A stretch of DNA of 64,000 nt from Gavia stellata (lineage: Eukaryota > Chordata > Aves > Gaviiformes > Gaviidae), in contig NC_082598.1 of NCBI RefSeq assembly GCF_030936135.1, positions 36,326,687-36,390,686 of the forward strand, in the 5' to 3' direction. Position numbers and translations under genes: made by a program. Below the pieces are notes generated by a model. That model ran no database searches and was not told where the DNA came from. It was given only the letters and a program-made list of their open reading frames with translations. Each line of letters begins with the position of its first letter. The stretch's first letter is position 1. Of the stretch, positions 56,001 through 64,000 are shown piece by piece.

Positions 56001-59000
56001 TATTCACCATGAAATCCTGCTGTTGCAGGGGTAGCAGTATGCTGTGGCATCCAGAAAAGGAAACATCAAAAGGTGACATAAGTAATGTGGTCGTCTGTTC
56101 TACAAAAGTTCAACAATCATTGTATCAGCAGTGAGCTGTGCTGGGTTTTTTGTTGGCTTTGTTTTGTTTTAAGGAAGGTAGCACAGCTTTTTTCCTTTAA
56201 CTTTTCTTCCTAAAATTTAGGAACATGTTAGATACATTACCACATTAGGAAAAATGTCTCCACCTACTTCAGGAAAAACAAGACAACAAAGCCTTCAGAA
56301 CTAGATTTTAACCCTCTACAGTTTTAATAGCCCTCTTAAAGTTTACTGTACATAGACCAAGCCTGAAAAGTTTTGGTAGATGAAAACGTGAGCAGAATAA
56401 CTCAGATGAGAAATATGTCTTAAATTTGCATGAAATATAAGAAGATTGTATTGTATGCCTCTATTGGACATACTGGTCCACATGTGTCAAGCAAAAAATG
56501 TCACCTTTTTCTTCAGGCACAATGTGCATAACCATCGGCTATTTAATAAATAAAAGGTTTAGCCACAATAGCCCCATTGGCTAATACAGCCAGCAGTGGT
56601 AATCAACTCTTAAATGACATACAAGGTTGCCATAGGACTAAACTAATAATAAAAGTCAATACCTTAACACAAAACTTCAGTGCACCAGCTAGTGGAATTT
56701 CTGTTGGATTTTTTCTAATACAGGTAAAAGTCAAGAGCCCATAAAAAAGCAGAACCAACTTCAACACAGAATAAGTGGAACCAGACCTACTTTGGCAGAA
56801 TAAATAGCAATGATCTTTTTATATCTATTCTGCAGTACCAGGCACTTGTAGCTTCAGAAAAACATCTTCTGTTCAGCATTTACAACAGTGGATAGTTAGC
56901 TAGATAAACTCAAGTGAGACAAAGGAAAGTGATACAGTAATTAATTGTAGGAACCTAAACTGTATAAAAATATTCCCCAAATCAATTCCTGTCACAACAA
57001 AGACCAATGGCAGCACAAATGGAAACACAGGCTTAGCAAGATTGATTTCTTGTAATGTACTCAGAGTTAACTTCCCTGTTCTCATTGTATTACTTTATGA
57101 AACAGACTTTCCATTAAATTAACTTTCATCTGAGAAATTCTAATATCTCCTTCTGTAATGTACACTAGAGCAAAAACAATGCCTACTTTTCGTTTTGCCT
57201 TGGTTTGACACAAGCAATTTATCCTATAGGAATGCACACCTAGCCCTATTTTGGAATGTAGACAAAAGGCATATCACTGTTGACAACCTTATACTTTTAG
57301 ACACTTGAGCATGAACCCCAAACTCTTCAGACTGACCAAAGATTCCCCCTCCCCCATGGTGTGTTTATTTTGTTTCTGCATTTTTCATTACACTTGAATC
57401 ACTTTTAAAAGCTTTCCTTTGTGATACAAGGAGCTAGAAAAGGATTTTTTTTTTTAACCTGACAGAGAGAGATTACATAAGAAACTAAAAGCAAGATCTT
57501 TTACATTTGTTTGTTTACAAACAAATTCATTTATATTGTCCATTGCTTTTTATTATGCTTTGGTATACCTTAAGTATATCTGTCCAAGCAAAAATTTGGT
57601 CTGTAATTTTGCCATCAATATAATCTCCTGAAGATATACACCACAGTTTTGGTACACTTTGAAAACCATAAAAAGCAGTATATATAATAAATGTAAGTAC
57701 AAATGTAAGATGCACGTGCATTTTAAAAGGCAGTCTTTGCTAAAACACTGCAGAAGGATTTAAGAGCACTGTATTGCAACACAAAAACATAATACAATGA
57801 AGAGTCAAAATAAAGTCTGACAATTATGCTGTATCATTCCTTCTTCTGTGTTTTGAAAAGAGAACAGACTGAGACTTTGAAGAATGGATTTTATGAAAAA
57901 GAAGGAGGAAGCAAGATTCTCTGCATACGAATTTGTAATGCCAAAAATCCTAGTCGCAGCAAGTTCTGAAGAAAATTGCATAATAGATATGACCTTTCTC
58001 ATGATCCAACAGCTTAGATGAAGTTGAGGTGGGGGGGATAATCACACCATGGGAGCTTCTGGAAAAATCAGACAAATGAAACCGAACTGAAATACTAAAA
58101 GCATAGCATTCCTAAAATCTGTCTAAAAATCCCACACACACACTGATTGCATATGTATGTCTGGAGTTCAAACAGCTTTTCAAAATGAAAACAACAGATG
58201 TGACTTAACAAAATGGAATCTTACCTTTCTGCTTCTTCACTTGGGGAATATTGCTGATTGTGGTTGCCTGAACTATTTCCACTACAATCTGATACCTAGT
58301 TTTAAAAACAGTAGGGGTAAGGGTGAAGAGGGAGGGGAGAAGGAAAAAAACCATGGTATTAATTTTTTACAATGTGTTCTTCATACAGCACACTTAATAA
58401 AAACCAAAACACATCCACCACCTCCTCACCTGGAAACAGAATAATTTCTCAGTATATCTGCAACCTAAGGAGCAGTGTGCATATGGAGTAGAGTAGGAAA
58501 AAATAGTTTATCTTGGAACAAAAGGAAAATATCCCACTAACAATAATACTTCTCTCAGCTGCTGGCACTGCACAGCCAGTTAATAATATTCAGTGAACCC
58601 AATGTAAAGTCATGCTCTTAACATTAAAAGTAAATGTAAGTTATCTGTAGGAAACTAGGATGGGAGTTTAGTTCAAAAGCAAAGAGGTGTCTGTAACGTT
58701 CTGCTAGCTAATGCACTCAATACATATATGAAGCATATATAGCTTAGGAGAAGAAAAAAAGTATTACACTAAAATAAGTAAAACACTCCGGGATTAACTA
58801 AAACCTGTTTATAATCTAAAAGTATACTACGCATAATGGAAGACAGCTAATGTGGTTAATAAAAGTAAAACCAATCTTGTAAATAACTGACACTATGCAC
58901 TCAGCAAAGAAAATGACTGCCAGTTAAATCTTTCATAAACGTCAAAGTTCTGATCATAACAAACTCTCAAACTCCTCTCAGTGCATTTACTTTGGCAGCT

Positions 59001-62000
59001 ATAAATACTGGTAATAAAGCAAGTATTCTAGTGAATTTAACTCATTCCTGTAGGAGTTCCCTAACCTCATCTATCAAGTTTTCCTTCCATATGTACTCCC
59101 ATTTGTTCACATTCATGGTTTTAACTTTTTCATTATCAATACTGTACTACAGCATCTCTTTTTTTCTGTTCCTTATTATATTATTATTACCTTAAGTAAG
59201 GGAGATACTCTGAGTTACATCCTCAAAGTTACTATTTAGTCTGTTCCTCCTATGCACTGGGCTCTGGCTGTAACTACTCCATGAGAGTGCTGTACATCAC
59301 TGCACCACAGAAACACCACCCCCAGGGCTACGCTGCCAGACCATGACCCTTTCTCCCTGAAAGTCTGTTCCAAATATTCTAGCTGCTTCTGCGGTGCTGG
59401 TGAGTAAACATCTAAGGAAGTTTTAAATGTGATGTATTCATTTTGTTTTCAAGAAGTGAACTGTGTGTGATAAACTGGACCCATCGTGAGCTCACATCCA
59501 CATTACTTCTACCTTCCACTCTTACCTCTTCCCTATTCTTTGTCATACTCATCCCTTTCCCTCATTTCTTAAGTAAAAAATGAAAGAGAGACAGTGATGA
59601 TGGTCTTTCTTACCATGAATTGCGTAGTGACCTTTTGCTGTTATACTAATAAATAACAGAATAAATATAATGCTGATCTTGAAAGCAGCATGAGAACTAG
59701 CCACCAGTTTATTTCCTTATAACTGTTTTTTTTAACTCGTCATGTCTTTTATCTCTAGTCGTCTTCTGACACAGCAAGTAAACTTACTTCACATCTGACA
59801 TGGAAGAATTCATTTCTTCTTCCTTATTTGTAACAGACTTCCAACTTATCCAAGCTAACTTAAATCTGAGGGGAAATGAAGGTGAAATTTCATTGTCTAA
59901 CTTTTTCTTCTTCAACGAAATAAGGAAATAAGGAAAGAAGAAATAAGAAATAAGGACAACACATTTTGTGGAAACTTGATACAACAGGAATAAAACTCTG
60001 CATCCCTTTATGACAAGCAACAAAGGTAAACATTATAAAGAGTGACTTTGAAGGATGTTCAGAGATAACCATGTAATGGTCCCTTCTCTGGAAGCTTTGT
60101 TGGTTTGGATTCCCCCCCCCAAAAACAAATCCAAATTTTCAGAAAGCAAAGGTATGAAAATGGGGAGGGGGACACGGACATGACACGACGACAAAATAGC
60201 TCCTCAGAAATCAGCAAATGACTTTTTATGAAAACAAACACCAGCTCCCCAAATGTCCCTTATAGAAATGAAAGGGATGTTTCCACAAAGCAGTAGACAG
60301 AAGTTCTGCTAAGAGATAAAGTGACCGAATGTTAGAGATAATAATGAATTGTGAATTCAGAAGTATCTCCAAAACTAATAAGTAGTTCCTGCATCATTTA
60401 AGTAAGTTCTAAAAATAAAATCCATAAACACAACACAGAAAATCAATACAGTATTTCTTCTACAGGTAATGGTTCTAAGCAAGGAGAGAAAAAAGATTTA
60501 GAAAATCCTAGTACCGTTACTAGCCTTTCAGGGAGAGCTGTTTGCAAGGCAGAGAGCTGGTACACTTGCTTACAAGGAGATCCAACACACACAGCCTCCC
60601 ACTCTTTTCTGATTTCCTGGCCAAGAGCAACAACACCCTTTACCCACAGGTTTCCAGTGATCCAGCTGGGGATTTTTCCCTACTTACTCCATAAAAAATA
60701 CCTGGTTGTAATCACAAGAAAGCCCAGCAAAACTCTTCTAATGAAATCAGCCTGGAAGGATGCCTTATAGGACTTCTCTCCTGTAATGTCACATGCATAC
60801 ATCAAGGAGCACCTTGGAGTCTGAGCACTCTTGACTATGGTCAGTCAAGACTCCGAAGAATTGTTTATCAGTGCCTCATGGCCTCTTTCACTGAACAAGG
60901 TATTTTATACTTATTTTAGTAAATAGATAGTAATTAATCTGCAAAGGTAAAGCACAGCAGAGATGTTTGGAAAAAAAAAAGTTTCCCAGCAATTGTATTG
61001 CCTTGGGATAAATTTCCCTCACAGCTAAGCCTACATATAAAATTGTTACTACTTATATCTGTTCTTTACCAAGATGCTACGTGGCAATTCAGGACGAATA
61101 GGAGGAGGCTTACAGTTCATGAATGCCGTGTAATGGCTTAAACAGGTACTGAAAAATTATTTCCAAATAAAATCAAGAAAATAAATTTTTGATAAACAGA
61201 ATATGATGACCCAGAAGAGCATCTAACTGGGAAACCTGTTTATGTACAACATGCCAGTAATTTATTTGTTTTAGGAAGAGAACTGGAGGCATTCTCCCCA
61301 CTCCCATCACTCCAACAGACTCTAACCATGTTCTCAGTGATAAATACACAATGGCTTATTTGTTTCTTCCTCTTTAATTCCTTCTTTATAGATTTTTTCC
61401 TGTGGCTCACTGTTGTGAAATACAACCTGAAAGACCATTTAGTTTGTTCATCTAAAATATCACCTTTTTTTTCATCCATATAGGGACCGCTGTTTGGTTT
61501 CCTTGACATAAATCTGTAAACTTTCACTGGTACGTAACTTTGAGATGACTACAGGTTGGCCCATCTCTCTCTAGGTGCTCCCACAGTGCTGGAGACCAAA
61601 CAGACCAGGAATCCCTCCTCCCACAGGAGAACACTCTTTAACGACATTCCCAGAGACTGGCTCTATACAAACAGAGGAAGGAAGAATGCTGCCTCCAAAA
61701 TCAAATACTATTTCTCTTCAAAAAGAAGATACATTTTCCATTCAAATACTGATCAGCTCAGACTGGCCAACATCACAGAGGGTGTAGAGGAACACATTTC
61801 AAGATGGTGGTAGTTGGACTCCACAGGCTAGAAAGGAAAAACCTAAGTGCAGCCAAAACCACATTATTTTATAAAGCAAATTTGCTATCTGATATTAAAG
61901 AACACAATTTAAAGTGACCTATCAGCTAAAAAGAGAGCACACTGAGCATTAATGTGCCTGAAAAACAACGGAAGAGCTGGGTTTCTTTTGAAACAAGCAG

Positions 62001-63645
62001 ATCCATTAGTGTGATTATGCTAATAAATATGATGTCAATTAAGTTTTAGATAGAGTCTAATAGAGACTAATTTCTGCTCTCAGGAAAGGCACTCTGGCCC
62101 AGAGTAAAGAGCAAATTTTACAGCAGATGAACAATAAGTAGCCAAGCAACAAAATCATTTCACCATCACCTAAATGCATTTTCCTATCTCAGAAATGCAA
62201 GTGGTTTCAGAATCAAAGAGAAGAACAAGAGAAAGTAAGAAGTTATTTTATGCAGCCCACATACTCCATCTCACTAAACCATCACTTGGCCTGATCAAGT
62301 CAAGTCTAATAGAAGGTCTGGAGTGCACCAAATGGGATTGATGTGCTTGTGTTTTTCACATGTTGCTGCAGCCATTCAGGAAGAGAGAAAAACTGACCTG
62401 CAGAAGTAATTGAAGGGAGTCAGGGAAGAGGAAAAAATACCAGTTCTGGTTGGTGGTAAACAGATTAGGACAAACACTCTGGAAATGGTTTCAACAGTCC
62501 TCCAAAGCTTTGGTGTGCTCAACAAAGCCAACTCAAGGACATCTAGGGAGATCCTACAACAGTAGTATCTCTGCTCCATGCTTCTCAGTCATTTGTTCCT
62601 TATCCTTTCTCTTACATCAGAAATCAGACAAGAAGCAGCTCAGCTATAAAGATAAGGGAAACATAAACATCTTGTACTTGGGCAAGCAGGCTTGAAATGT
62701 AAGCAGTATCATGTTATGATGAAAGATGGAAGGAAAGAGATGAGATTTTTGTGAGGGGAGGGGAATTAGAATGAAAGTGAGTAGGTGGTATTTGCATTAA
62801 ACAACAGGAATATCAAACAAATTCATGGTATGTAGGAGCTCAGTGTTTTCTTTTGGTCTTTAAGGAATTCTTCAGAGTTTATTGACATGTTTAAGAAGGA
62901 TGCAATTGGGAAACACCTCCCTGCAACAGTCCAGGAAAAGCTCTGATCCAGTGGTAAAATGTGCTGGAACTCAAACCCCTCTTTCCATGTCACAGAATCA
63001 CAGCAAGCTGCTCTGAACACCTGGTGTCCATAGGGTCACTACAGTTCACAGTCACCAGACCACCATGGCCAGCCATACTTCATAAAGATAACGAGGAGAA
63101 AACCACACACTAGTGGAAATTCAACATACTATTTCACTGAACTCCACAGAGGCAAACTGTAAAGAAGGGTCTGGTATGCCTTTCAACAATACAATCATCT
63201 CCATCAATCATCTGCTAAGTGGATTTTTTTTTTTTAACATTTTCTGCCACCAAACGAAAAAGCTGACTATATTAGAGATTTAATGAATGTTGTGGCTTAT
63301 CATCCTTACTGTCTCTGCTCCACCAAAAGAAAAAGAAATCTAAAATTTAATTTAGAAAGAAAAAAAAAAAAAAAAATCACAATTCATTCAAATCTCAGTA
63401 ATGGGCTGGCAAAGAAGCACGTTTAGTTTTGAATGAGCTACAGTGAAACATTAAATACCTCAGTTGTTTCAGGAACTCGGCATCGGAGCTGCTGTTAATG
63501 AGCTTGATGAACTCCTCATAAGAAGGAGCATATGTGTAGTCTTTCTTCTGATGCTCATTCATCTGTTCCCTGTACTCCAGCTGGCTGAGTAGCATTCGGT
63601 TAATATAATCCGGATCACTCAGCAGTTCCACCACTGGTTTCAGTA
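11933..63645 (-). CDS. SNX25: SNX25 sorting nexin 25, last 15 coding exons (5' part outside window)
   Basis: SNX25 is a PXA-RGS-PX-nexin C sorting nexin related to SNX13 and SNX14. It acts at endosomes and ER contacts, and in mammals it is reported to promote TGF-beta receptor degradation. Fifteen exons join in phase to 702 residues and a TAG stop. The order is: end of PXA (residues 1-65), RGS (about 150-265), coiled coil (about 295-365), PX (about 370-490) with RKLSEF as the phosphoinositide-binding loop, an acidic [12 protein letters not shown] linker, and nexin C (about 527-640). The human protein from the same point is 703 residues by my recollection, so the 3' 84 percent of the gene is here and roughly 137 residues lie beyond 64000. 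All introns are GT-AG and there is no stop or frameshift. The introns hold all the transposons between 20 and 51 kb. The gene is convergent with LRP2BP. Confidence 0.96.
12008..12864 (-). other. SNX25 intron before terminal exon
   Basis: 857 bases. A locally GC-richer stretch at about 12200-12480 is open on both strands (104 codons - at 12146-12460; 63 codons + at 12212-12403), but neither frame resembles a known family. No repeat was identified. Confidence 0.5.
12865..12965 (-). CDS. SNX25: SNX25 penultimate exon
   Basis: 101 bases, residues 645-678, reading [20 protein letters not shown] then [13 protein letters not shown]. It follows the AG acceptor TTTGTTGCAG and ends at GTGAGT in phase 0. 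It is part of the conserved nexin C tail. Confidence 0.96.
12966..14534 (-). other. SNX25 intron
   Basis: 1.6 kb. Nothing assignable was seen. Two 69-codon frames at 13871-14283 (-) are adjacent but show no homology that I recognise. Confidence 0.5.
14535..14716 (-). CDS. SNX25: SNX25 exon, nexin C domain
   Basis: 182 bases, residues 584-645. It reads [20 protein letters not shown], then [15 protein letters not shown] and a charged [19 protein letters not shown] helix. The acceptor is CTTTACAG and the donor GTGAGA. DAFWPNG is a hallmark of the nexin C-terminal domain. Confidence 0.97.
14717..16631 (-). other. SNX25 intron with AT-rich tract
   Basis: 1.9 kb. It contains a strongly AT-rich, TATA-repeat-like tract at about 16262-16382 and a short CA/CT simple stretch near 15360-15380. 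No transposon was assigned. Confidence 0.5.
16262..16382. repeat. AT-rich low-complexity tract
   Basis: About 120 bases made almost entirely of A and T with repeated ATATA and TATAAA motifs, inside an SNX25 intron. It is probably a decayed TA microsatellite. Confidence 0.7.
16632..16698 (-). CDS. SNX25: SNX25 small exon, nexin C domain
   Basis: This 67-base exon begins inside a Met codon and ends inside a Lys codon. It reads [20 protein letters not shown], then Asn. The acceptor is TTGTTCTAG and the donor GTAAGT. It starts the first helices of the nexin C domain. Confidence 0.96.
16699..17891 (-). other. SNX25 intron
   Basis: 1.2 kb, AT-rich. An 81-codon + frame at 17219-17464 is not supported. 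No repeat was identified. Confidence 0.5.
17892..18009 (-). CDS. SNX25: SNX25 exon, acidic linker and start of nexin C
   Basis: 118 bases starting in phase 0, residues 523-562. It reads [20 protein letters not shown], then [19 protein letters not shown]. The acidic serine-rich segment links PX to nexin C and looks like a CK2-type phosphorylation stretch (inference). Splice sites are TTCCTAG and GTAAGC. Confidence 0.97.
18010..22123 (-). other. SNX25 intron with possible retrocopy and old CR1
   Basis: 4.1 kb. It holds a - strand coding-like island at about 18065-18960 (a 122-codon frame at 18069-18437 plus neighbouring broken frames), a 149-codon - frame at 19458-19907 of unknown meaning, and an ancient CR1/L3-like 3' end at about 20463-20813 (+). 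The rest is unassigned. Confidence 0.5.
20463..20813 (+). mobile_element. Ancient CR1/L3-like LINE 3' end
   Basis: The sequence follows the old CR1-type 3' region. It has GGCTGCTCAG near the start, GACAAGAGCTAG, AGATTTAGGTTAGACA, TTTTCTAACCATGA, GGTTTAAAAACATGTTAGAC, TTGGAGCAGGAGGG, and an end like ATGACCTCTGAGGTCC. It is diverged by many point changes and small gaps, unlike the young copy at 40.5 kb. Boundaries are approximate and the subfamily is not resolved. Confidence 0.75.
22124..22288 (-). CDS. SNX25: SNX25 exon, end of PX domain
   Basis: 165 bases, 55 whole codons, residues 468-522. It reads [20 protein letters not shown], then [19 protein letters not shown]. It completes the PX fold and begins the linker. 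The acceptor is TTTCCACAG and the donor GTAAGT. Confidence 0.97.
22289..22834 (-). other. SNX25 intron
   Basis: A 546-base AT-rich intron in which nothing further is recognised. Confidence 0.6.
22835..22948 (-). CDS. SNX25: SNX25 exon, PX domain core
   Basis: 114 bases, 38 whole codons, residues 430-467. It reads [20 protein letters not shown], then [18 protein letters not shown]. It covers the Pro-rich PX loop and the following helix. Where canonical PX domains carry an Arg in this helix, Lys and Ser residues are seen, as in other SNX25 proteins. Confidence 0.97.
22949..23538 (-). other. SNX25 intron with G-run
   Basis: 590 bases. It includes a pyrimidine-rich stretch at about 23030-23150 and the run G8-CA-G7 at 23331-23347. 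Confidence 0.6.
23331..23347 (+). repeat. G-rich tract (G8-CA-G7)
   Basis: Two long G runs are separated by CA, within an SNX25 intron and about 190 bases from the neighbouring exon. On the transcribed RNA (- strand) this is a C-rich tract. Confidence 0.9.
23539..23679 (-). CDS. SNX25: SNX25 exon, PX domain phosphoinositide loop
   Basis: 141 bases, 47 whole codons, residues 383-429. It reads [20 protein letters not shown], then [26 protein letters not shown] matches the R-(R/K)-x-S-x-F motif of PX domains. The acceptor is CCCCACAAG and the donor GTACGA. Confidence 0.97.
26551..26567. repeat. Poly-T run
   Basis: Seventeen consecutive T in an SNX25 intron. No adjoining element is recognised. 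Confidence 0.9.
29007..29044 (+). repeat. (AC)13 microsatellite followed by A12
   Basis: Thirteen AC units run directly into twelve A. It is likely polymorphic in length. Confidence 0.95.
29543..29674 (-). CDS. SNX25: SNX25 exon, coiled coil to start of PX
   Basis: 132 bases, 44 whole codons, residues 339-382. It reads [20 protein letters not shown], then [19 protein letters not shown]. The first half is a heptad-like coiled coil and the second leads into the PX domain. The acceptor is CTCCGCAG and the donor GTATGG. Confidence 0.97.
29675..33368 (-). other. SNX25 intron
   Basis: 3.7 kb, AT-rich. It has A-runs at 32114-32127 and 33324-33343. A 119-codon - frame at 31997-32356 and GC-richer stretches at about 31430-31620 and 32160-32440 are unassigned. 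Confidence 0.5.
33324..33343. repeat. Poly-A run
   Basis: Twenty consecutive A on the + strand, 25 bases from the donor side of the neighbouring SNX25 exon. On the transcript it is a U-tract just inside the intron. Confidence 0.95.
33369..33524 (-). CDS. SNX25: SNX25 exon, coiled coil
   Basis: 156 bases, 52 whole codons, residues 287-338. It reads [20 protein letters not shown], then [20 protein letters not shown] and NSPKPDKK. A heptad pattern predicts a coiled coil. The first dozen residues, next to the RGS exon, are the least conserved part of the protein compared with mammals. The acceptor is ATTCCTAG and the donor GTAAAT. Confidence 0.95.
33525..37022 (-). other. SNX25 intron with long sense-strand open frame
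   Basis: 3.5 kb. A - strand frame that is open over about 36109-36516 (stop at the 36109 end, no ATG near its start) is noted in findings. The rest is AT-rich with no assignable repeat. Confidence 0.5.
37023..37298 (-). CDS. SNX25: SNX25 exon, most of the RGS domain
   Basis: The largest exon here: 276 bases, 92 whole codons, residues 195-286. It reads [20 protein letters not shown], then [20 protein letters not shown]. The final helices of an RGS fold are recognisable in the [17 protein letters not shown] segment. The acceptor is GCTTCCTAG and the donor GTGAGT. Confidence 0.97.
37299..39223 (-). other. SNX25 intron
   Basis: 1.9 kb, AT-rich. Nothing assignable was seen. A 104-codon + frame at 38841-39155 is treated as chance. 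Confidence 0.55.
39224..39355 (-). CDS. SNX25: SNX25 exon, start of RGS domain
   Basis: 132 bases, 44 whole codons, residues 151-194. It reads [20 protein letters not shown], then [20 protein letters not shown]. The F-x-x-I/L...YREHF pattern is the opening of an RGS domain. The acceptor is TTTCTTCAG and the donor GTAGAA. Confidence 0.97.
39356..47001 (-). other. Large SNX25 intron with young CR1
   Basis: 7.6 kb. It contains the CR1 copy at about 40548-41464. A 179-codon + frame at 45540-46079 opens with GTG and resembles no family I know. The rest is unassigned intronic sequence. Confidence 0.6.
40548..41464 (+). mobile_element. CR1 LINE, 5'-truncated, with 3' end of the ORF2 reverse transcriptase
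   Basis: About 0.9 kb reads as the C-terminal part of the CR1 ORF2 protein: [58 protein letters not shown] and [16 protein letters not shown]. The 3' end carries GGTTGGACTTGATGATCTTA and finishes GATTCTGTGATT, the CR1 tail that ends without poly(A). One base is missing near 41298, so the frame switches before the normal ORF2 stop. The endonuclease and most of the reverse transcriptase are absent, so the copy is dead. It inserted antisense to SNX25. Low divergence from the CR1 consensus as I know it suggests a fairly young copy. The 5' boundary is approximate. Confidence 0.95.
47002..47192 (-). CDS. SNX25: SNX25 exon, PXA-RGS linker
   Basis: 191 bases, residues 87-150. It reads [20 protein letters not shown], then [20 protein letters not shown] and [18 protein letters not shown]. 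Basic helices are followed by an acidic tail. Compared with the human protein as I recall it, three residues (Asp-Ser-Lys) appear extra at the upstream junction. The acceptor is TACTCTTAG and the donor GTATAA. Confidence 0.96.
49577..50702 (-). mobile_element. Solo LTR of an avian endogenous retrovirus
   Basis: A 1126-base element read on the - strand from TGTATTGGGTTTGTGTGGCA to GGACTAAACCACGACA, so it has the TG...CA ends of an LTR. It is flanked by CATGT (49572-49576) and AATGT (50703-50707), a 5-base target duplication with one mismatch. In its own orientation it has a TATA-like ATATTTAAG (50512-50520) and an AATAAA (49760-49765) before a U5-like end. No gag, pol or env flanks it, so it is a solo LTR left by recombination. 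It lies in the same orientation as SNX25. The end sequence is familiar from bird genomes; the family name is not certain. It may be ERVL- or ERVK-like: a 5-base duplication would favour ERVL. Confidence 0.88.
49977..50400. repeat. Tandem repeat array inside the LTR, unit about 40-52 bases
   Basis: On the + strand a CTCCAGCGTGGG-like motif recurs at 49977, 50023, 50068, 50116, 50164, 50216, 50267, 50308, 50348 and 50388, usually followed by a CCACGGGCTGCAG-like motif. The spacing is 40-52 bases. The units are diverged from one another. The array is GC-rich and keeps several frames open on both strands. Confidence 0.85.
53748..53760 (+). repeat. Poly-G run (13)
   Basis: Thirteen consecutive G in an SNX25 intron; isolated, with no element recognised beside it. 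Confidence 0.9.
54440..54462 (+). repeat. Poly-A run (23)
   Basis: Twenty-three consecutive A preceded by an A/C-rich stretch (54421-54439). No recognisable retrotransposon body lies immediately upstream, so I do not call it a poly(A) tail. Confidence 0.9.
58225..58295 (-). CDS. SNX25: SNX25 small exon, after PXA
   Basis: 71 bases, residues 63-87. It completes an Arg codon and reads [20 protein letters not shown], then KQK. The acceptor is TTTAAAACTAG and the donor GTAAGA. It ends one base into an Asp codon, which fits the next exon. Confidence 0.95.
58296..63458 (-). other. SNX25 intron
   Basis: 5.2 kb, AT-rich. It includes a 9-base C-run at 60112-60120, a GAAATAAG-type short repeat at about 59920-59955 and an A-run at 63361-63376 near the upstream exon. 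No transposon was assigned. Confidence 0.55.
63459..63645 (-). CDS. SNX25: SNX25 exon, end of the PXA domain (first exon in window)
   Basis: 187 bases, residues 1-63. It begins two bases into a Val codon after CCTCTGCAG and reads [20 protein letters not shown], then [20 protein letters not shown] and [20 protein letters not shown]. It ends AG before GTATTT in an Arg codon. It covers the C-terminal helices of the PXA domain. About 137 residues of the family's usual N-terminus lie upstream, outside the window. Confidence 0.97.
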
Positions 63646-64000
63646 CTGCAGAGGAAAAATATTTTAAAACAAAATCCTTATGCTGGTATCTGCTGTCCTT
63701 CAACAGAGAATTGCAGATAAAAAGCAAAAATAAATATGCAAGTTGATAAAAATCCAAAACCAGTCTTCTGGACTACATAGTACATGTGAGATTGGATGTA
63801 CCTTCTTGATAAAACTGTTCGTTTATTCTATTACACAAATTGATGGACATTGACAAAGCTGACCTCTATTTGGAAAATTCCAAGTGTTTTTGTTCTTTCT
63901 GCTGGGTGCCTCGAAGGCTATGACATTACAGCAACTACAAATAAAAATTAAAAGTAAACTGAATCGTTTAATATACTTGAGACTTCATAATTTCTGAATT
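63646..64000 (-). other. Start of an upstream SNX25 intron
   Basis: 355 bases upstream of the first SNX25 exon in the window. No further exon is seen before the window ends. Confidence 0.6.

Larger units (their letters stand above)
47193..58224 (-). other. Largest SNX25 intron, with solo LTR
   Basis: 11 kb. It contains the solo LTR at 49577-50702, a 13-base G-run at 53748-53760 and a 23-base A-run at 54440-54462. A 129-codon - frame at 51891-52280 and several shorter frames are treated as chance. No additional SNX25 exon is needed: the flanking exons join in phase. Confidence 0.6.

Noticed and set aside
62985-63005. A CACAGAATCACAG motif resembling the end of a CR1 copy
   Set aside because: The sequence beside it does not continue into the CR1 3' region in either orientation.

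Overview
The window reads as a stretch of bird nuclear genome. A young CR1 LINE carries the characteristic avian CR1 3' end, there is a solo endogenous-retrovirus LTR of a type I associate with neognath birds, and two genes, LRP2BP and SNX25, lie tail to tail as they do at human 4q35.1. The species cannot be named from the sequence. Nothing prokaryotic is present, and almost all long open frames are intronic chance frames, many opening at GTG or CTG rather than ATG. Layout: positions 1-9930 (+ strand) hold the 3' part of LRP2BP, the megalin-binding Sel1-repeat protein. Six exons are recognisable with intact GT/AG splice sites. The reading frame is broken by a 1-base loss in an A-run, a TAG, a 2-base loss and a TAA, so it is best read as a unitary pseudogene in the genome sequenced. 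Positions 9931-11932 are the short convergent gap holding the SNX25 3' UTR. Positions 11933-63645 (- strand) hold the last 15 coding exons of SNX25. They join in phase into 702 residues: the end of the PXA domain, RGS, coiled coil, PX and the C-terminal nexin domain. The first exons lie beyond position 64000. SNX25 shows no lesion and every splice junction is canonical. The introns carry a 5'-truncated CR1 at about 40.55-41.46 kb (+), a solo LTR at 49577-50702 (in the same orientation as SNX25) with flanking 5-base near-repeats and an internal array of about 45-base repeats, an ancient CR1/L3-like 3' end at about 20.46-20.81 kb, homopolymer and (AC)n runs, and a few coding-like but broken islands that I could not assign. 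A further CR1 3' end sits in an LRP2BP intron at about 7.33-7.43 kb. The genes do not form an operon or pathway. SNX25 is an endosome/ER sorting nexin; LRP2BP would have been a scaffold on the tail of the endocytic receptor megalin. The most noteworthy result is the contrast between an intact SNX25 and a decayed LRP2BP next door. No previously undescribed multi-gene system was found.
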